A stretch of 20,009 bases of DNA. It comes from a virus. The notes under the pieces are model-generated. The model was not told the origin of the DNA, searched no databases, and saw nothing but the letters and a program-made list of their open reading frames with translations. How positions within the stretch are numbered: position 1 is the stretch's first letter; each line of letters begins with the position of its first letter. Positions 17,085 to 20,009 of this stretch are shown one piece after another. The stretch lies in the IMG/VR virus record IMGVR_UViG_3300042731_006420, positions 1 through 20,009 of that record; one strand, given 5' to 3'. A program made the position numbers and the translations under genes.

Positions 17085-19596
17085 CATACCGAATTTCGAT
17101 ACCGAAATAGCAAAGTTTCAGCCTAAGCAGGTGTCTGCGCTTGATCACCTTGACTCAGGAATGATCAAGTTTTTGCTTTATGGTGGTGCACTCGGGGGTG
17201 GGAAAAGCTATTTTCTCAGGTGGTACGCAGTTCGCAGGTTGATGATTTTGTTCTCATGGGGGTTCAAAGGGGCGGTAGGAATGATCGCCTGTGAGAATTA
17301 TCCTTCACTGAAGGACAGGCAAATCTCTAAGATTGGCGTAGAGTTCCCATCTTGGCTCGGAAAATACTACGACAAGCACAAATTATACAGCAGCTGCTTC
17401 ATTCTCGACAAAAGATGGGGGTCTGGTGTAATCTGTTTCAGAAACCTTGACGATCCAGCAAAGTACGCATCATCCGAGTTCGCATTCATCCTTGTCGATG
17501 AGCTCACCAAAAACAAAATTGAGGTATTCACGTTTTTAAGAACACGACTCAGGTGGCCAGGGCTTCCAGACGTTGAGTGCCAGTTTGTCGGGGCTTCCAA
17601 CCCGGGATCGGTCGGCCATGGATGGGTAAAAGCGCTTTGGATGGATGGAGTATTCGGAAAAGAATGGATCGAGCCTATAGATTATCGAGGCATGTTCGCA
17701 TATGTTCCTTCGACCGCGGCCGACAACAAATATCTTGGGGATGATTATTGGGCTATGCTTTCGTCGTTGCCGGAAAATATCAGAGAGGCCTTCAAGGACG
17801 GCAATTGGAATGTGTTTGTTGGTCAGGCCTTCCCCCAATTCAATCGAGAAACCCACGTTATAAGGCCAACTAAGATACCGGAAAATGCCCCGATGTACAC
17901 CACGTTCGATTGGGGGTACGGGAAACCGTTCTCCTGGGGCTGGTGGTGGGTCGACACAGACGGCAGGATATACCGTTTTGCTGAGTGGTACGGGTGGTGC
18001 GACATTCCAAACGAGGGTTTGAGGCTTTCGGATAAAGATATTGCAATCGGAGTTCTTGAGCGTGAAAAGCAGCTTGGAATAAAGAGGTCACAGATAACCG
18101 CAAGTCTTGCCGGACACGACTGCTGGAATAAGAAACCAGATTATAAAGGCGGCGGCCAGGGACCATCGACCGCAGATGTATTTGCGTCTTTCGGTATTTA
18201 CATGACGCCAGGAGATTCTTCCAGGGCATTAAAGATCAGGCAATTCCGAGAGCGCCTACGGGTTCCAACTGACGGCAGTATGCCGATGATGATGATCAGC
18301 AATACATGCAAGCAATTTATCAGAACCATAAGCGACCTCGTTGTCGACGAGAACAATATCGAGGACGTTGAAACAGATGGCGAAGATCACTGTATTGCGG
18401 GTGGGACGATGGTTTGCACACCATGGGGGTTGATCGCAATCAGAGATCTTGTCGGCACCCATGGTCTTGTCCTAACGGCAGGTGGGTATTGGACGGATTT
18501 CGACGGGTGCAGTCTCACGCGCCGCGATGCAGAAACGGTTAAAGTCTCTTTTTCAGATGGTAGGTCAATAACATGCACGCCTGACCATAAATTTCTAACA
18601 AAAAAAGGATATTGGGTTTCTGCAAAATGGTTGCTTGACGAAGAATGCCATGATAGTATCGGCCTCAAAAAACACATCAAGGAAGCGCTATCATGCGGGT
18701 CAAAATCATCAGCGATACAACGCAGGAGTTTGACGGCAAACGGTACTGGTTGTGCGGGTTCTATTATCAACGCAAAGGGTCGAGGCTACATCGGGCAGTT
18801 TGGGAATACCACAACGGCCCTATCCCCAATGGAGCACACATTCACCACCGAGACAAAAACAGATCAAACAACCAGCCAGAGAACCTCGAATGCAATCGGT
18901 CCACGCGACACATGTCGTTACATGCCAGGCAAAACGACCATTCGTCCTGGCAAGCCTCCATGCGTCAAGGCGCGGCGAAGTGGCATAGAAGCGATGCGGG
19001 CCGCGAATGGCACAAAGAACAGTACGAAAAACACTGCAAGAAGGCTCTTAACCAGGTGGTCCGAAAATCATGCGAATACTGTGGCACTGAATTCGAAGGT
19101 AAAAAATACGCCCGGTTCTGTACTCGCCGTTGTCAGCAGAAGAATTGGTACGAATCGCAACGATCTGAACGGGAGTGCTCCGTTTGCGGTGTGGCGTTTA
19201 TCGGAAGCGGACGCGCTTGTTCGAAATCTTGTGCTGCAAGACTCGCATGGGAGAAGCGCAAGGGTTGTTAGCGTAACCCCCTCTGGACGACAAGACGTTT
19301 ATTGCCTCAATGCCGCCATTACCCACGCATTTGCTGTGGAGGGCGGCATTGTTGTTCATAATTGCTACGACGAGGCGGCCCTCCTGTGCATGTATCGGCC
19401 GCTTAGCCTCGAAATGCCGGAAGCGCCAAAAGCATCTCATGACAAACGAATCGAAAACCTTTACCGCGGCGACCAGGACGATTACGAGGAGAACGCTGCA
19501 TACGAGCAGGAATGGGCCATGAGATACCTGGGGGCCGGAGAAAGCGACATAGACGCGGAGGAATACGACGATGGAGACCTTGTTAGGACAATATAA
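17071..19596 (+). CDS. terL: terminase large subunit with intein
   Basis: An 841-codon frame: 517 residues of terminase interrupted by a 324-residue intein (residues 441-764). The ATPase domain has Walker A YGGALGGGKSY (37-47) and Walker B FILVDE (about 138-143). The RNase H-like nuclease domain has TFDWGYGKP (Asp about 280), AGHDCWNK and the third acidic motif DGEDH, which is split: the intein starts directly after DH and the extein resumes CYDEAALLCMYRP. Joined, this reads GEDHCYDEA, the usual D-H-x-x-D-E/A-x-R-Y end of the nuclease centre. The start ATG 17071 overlaps terS; its ribosome site is weak (AGGA), so coupling is likely. The protein powers DNA packaging and cuts the genome. Without splicing the nuclease centre is broken, so intein removal is needed for activity. 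Confidence 0.92.
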   Translation: MTKNSIPNFDTEIAKFQPKQVSALDHLDSGMIKFLLYGGALGGGKSYFLRWYAVRRLMILFSWGFKGAVGMIACENYPSLKDRQISKIGVEFPSWLGKYYDKHKLYSSCFILDKRWGSGVICFRNLDDPAKYASSEFAFILVDELTKNKIEVFTFLRTRLRWPGLPDVECQFVGASNPGSVGHGWVKALWMDGVFGKEWIEPIDYRGMFAYVPSTAADNKYLGDDYWAMLSSLPENIREAFKDGNWNVFVGQAFPQFNRETHVIRPTKIPENAPMYTTFDWGYGKPFSWGWWWVDTDGRIYRFAEWYGWCDIPNEGLRLSDKDIAIGVLEREKQLGIKRSQITASLAGHDCWNKKPDYKGGGQGPSTADVFASFGIYMTPGDSSRALKIRQFRERLRVPTDGSMPMMMISNTCKQFIRTISDLVVDENNIEDVETDGEDHCIAGGTMVCTPWGLIAIRDLVGTHGLVLTAGGYWTDFDGCSLTRRDAETVKVSFSDGRSITCTPDHKFLTKKGYWVSAKWLLDEECHDSIGLKKHIKEALSCGSKSSAIQRRSLTANGTGCAGSIINAKGRGYIGQFGNTTTALSPMEHTFTTETKTDQTTSQRTSNAIGPRDTCRYMPGKTTIRPGKPPCVKARRSGIEAMRAANGTKNSTKNTARRLLTRWSENHANTVALNSKVKNTPGSVLAVVSRRIGTNRNDLNGSAPFAVWRLSEADALVRNLVLQDSHGRSARVVSVTPSGRQDVYCLNAAITHAFAVEGGIVVHNCYDEAALLCMYRPLSLEMPEAPKASHDKRIENLYRGDQDDYEENAAYEQEWAMRYLGAGESDIDAEEYDDGDLVRTI
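18391..19362 (+). mobile_element. intein in terL, 324 aa, inserted at the nuclease motif DH|C
   Basis: Block A is CIAGGTMVCTPWGLIAIRDL with Cys1. Block B is SITCTPDHKFLTKKGYW with the T-x-x-H site. Block F is VSVTPSGRQDVYCLNAAITHAFAV, and block G is GGIVVHN with C+1 of the extein. All residues needed for standard splicing (Cys1, the block-B His, His-Asn, Cys+1) are present. In the intein's own frame the middle (about residues 100-285) shows no LAGLIDADG or HNH domain; it is rich in T, S, N, R and G, as expected when a gene is read off-frame. A complete HNH gene lies there in another frame. The splice halves add up to a mini-intein of normal size. Confidence 0.9.
18693..19271 (+). CDS. HNH homing endonuclease nested out of frame inside the intein
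   Basis: A complete 192-aa gene in the +2 frame relative to terL, starting at ATG 18693 with AAGGA nine bases upstream. Residues about 12-75 read FDGKRYWLCGFYYQRKGSRLHRAVWEYHNGPIPNGAHIHHRDKNRSNNQPENLECN, the HNH pattern of free-standing homing endonucleases (H-I-H-H-x-D, N-x-x-x-N-L, then a later H). Two zinc knuckles follow, CEYCGTEF...FCTRRC and CSVCGVAF...CSKSC. The gene begins soon after the intein's block B and stops at 19271, just before its block F, exactly in the usual endonuclease slot, yet in a different frame. The terL frame remains open through all 192 codons. It probably spreads the element by cutting intein-free terL genes. Confidence 0.87.
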   Translation: MRVKIISDTTQEFDGKRYWLCGFYYQRKGSRLHRAVWEYHNGPIPNGAHIHHRDKNRSNNQPENLECNRSTRHMSLHARQNDHSSWQASMRQGAAKWHRSDAGREWHKEQYEKHCKKALNQVVRKSCEYCGTEFEGKKYARFCTRRCQQKNWYESQRSERECSVCGVAFIGSGRACSKSCAARLAWEKRKGC

Positions 19597-19813
19597 AGAA
19601 GCCATCCTGCTGCTTTTCCAGCTGGGGATCGTGACATTCTTCCTTCTGCTGGGGTATGTTCTCGGCAGAAACTCAGCAGACCGGCCAGTTGTTGCTGTTC
19701 GCCGGCCGCGGCCGATCATCGATGACCAGGTATATGACGATCTATCATTGAGTCCGTTCGATGAGGCCATGCTTGATGACGAGGAAGACGAGAAAAGGAT
19801 TGCGACGGCATGA
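19571..19813 (+). CDS. small single-pass membrane protein, 80 aa
   Basis: ATG 19571 with GGAGG nine bases upstream; the first 26 bases overlap the end of terL. The protein has a membrane helix (about residues 11-31, AILLLFQLGIVTFFLLLGYVL), then an RRPRP basic turn and an acidic C-terminus FDEAMLDDEEDEKRIA. No family is recognised. The gene is coupled on both sides: to terL by overlap and to the next gene by ATGA. Confidence 0.65.
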   Translation: METLLGQYKEAILLLFQLGIVTFFLLLGYVLGRNSADRPVVAVRRPRPIIDDQVYDDLSLSPFDEAMLDDEEDEKRIATA

Positions 19814-20009
19814 GCAATATACTTAACGGGATGATCGGAAAGCTGGGGGATGAGCAAATCAGTTTTGTCGTAAATAGCGCTTGTGAGAAGGGAAATGCGT
19901 TTATAATCGACACGAACCAAATTTTTGGACACGGCCTTTCCGGTATCAACATCAGCAAGGCCATGGGCCGTCCTCGCTTCGTGTGCGTCGCCAACAACGA
20001 AAAAGAGCT
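19810..20009 (+). CDS. unknown protein, partial (3' end off window)
   Basis: ATG 19810 overlaps the stop of the preceding gene (ATGA). The visible 66 residues begin MSNILNGMIGKLGDEQISFV and continue VNSACEKGNAFIIDTNQIFG and HGLSGINISKAMGRPRFVCVANN. No domain can be named from this fragment. By position, just after the large terminase, a portal or head gene is expected soon, but this N-terminus does not look like a portal protein. Confidence 0.6.
   Translation, partial: MSNILNGMIGKLGDEQISFVVNSACEKGNAFIIDTNQIFGHGLSGINISKAMGRPRFVCVANNEKE

Noticed and set aside
19198-19932. 244-codon minus-strand frame over the end of terL
   Set aside because: It opposes terL and the coupled downstream genes and shows no recognisable domain.
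1-20009. CRISPR array, insertion sequence or integrase
   Set aside because: No regularly spaced repeats with unique spacers, no transposase signature and no recombinase were seen.

Overview
The window is tailed-bacteriophage DNA (a Caudoviricetes genome or a prophage). It has large and small terminase genes, a Rad50/SbcC-like ATPase beside a RecT-type annealase, a Cro/CI-type regulator in an AT-rich divergent promoter region, a replication-initiator/loader pair, a phage-type cytosine-5 methyltransferase and ThyX. No integrase, capsid, tail or clear host gene is present, and both ends cut through genes. A signal-peptidase-II lipoprotein and strong AAGGAGG ribosome sites suggest a Gram-negative bacterial host. 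A Desulfobacterota-like host is only an impression from overall style, not shown by the sequence.

Layout. From about 10,060 down to 1 everything reads leftward from a TTTACA-N18-TATAAT promoter near 10,101-10,130. It starts with small zinc-ribbon and Cys-rich proteins and a region of tRNA-like pieces, followed by thyX and a protein with a ribosomal L7/L12 C-terminal-like domain. Next come a block of membrane and exported proteins (including a membrane-anchored protein with a transglutaminase-like Cys/His/Asp pattern) and a U-run terminator at 6,299-6,345. Last is a recombination and nucleotide module: a 136-aa unknown, the SbcC-like ATPase, RecT, a nucleoside 2-deoxyribosyltransferase-like enzyme, a zinc-ribbon microprotein, a frameshifted metallo-beta-lactamase-fold nuclease and a PD-(D/E)XK nuclease running off the edge.

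From 10,218 rightward: an apparently leaderless XRE regulator, small unknowns, an O-like replication protein with a repeat-rich linker, and a helicase-loader-like protein. Then come a Dcm gene that fully contains a second long reading frame, a DUF1064-type nuclease, a beta-helix lipoprotein, small membrane and zinc proteins (one holin-like), a strong terminator, terS and terL.

Two dual-coding arrangements stand out. (1) terL carries an intein at its conserved nuclease motif (DH|C). Inside the intein, in a different reading frame and with its own ribosome site, lies a complete HNH homing-endonuclease gene. (2) The Dcm gene encodes, in the +1 frame, a 327-aa protein with four WPTP-type repeats; the same DNA repeats encode V/M-A-D/H-x-N repeats in the Dcm target-recognition region. 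Other points of interest are a 7-nt disruption exactly inside the HxHxDH metal motif of the MBL nuclease, a 21-nt leader motif shared by thyX and the deoxyribosyltransferase gene, and a possible split or degenerate tRNA.
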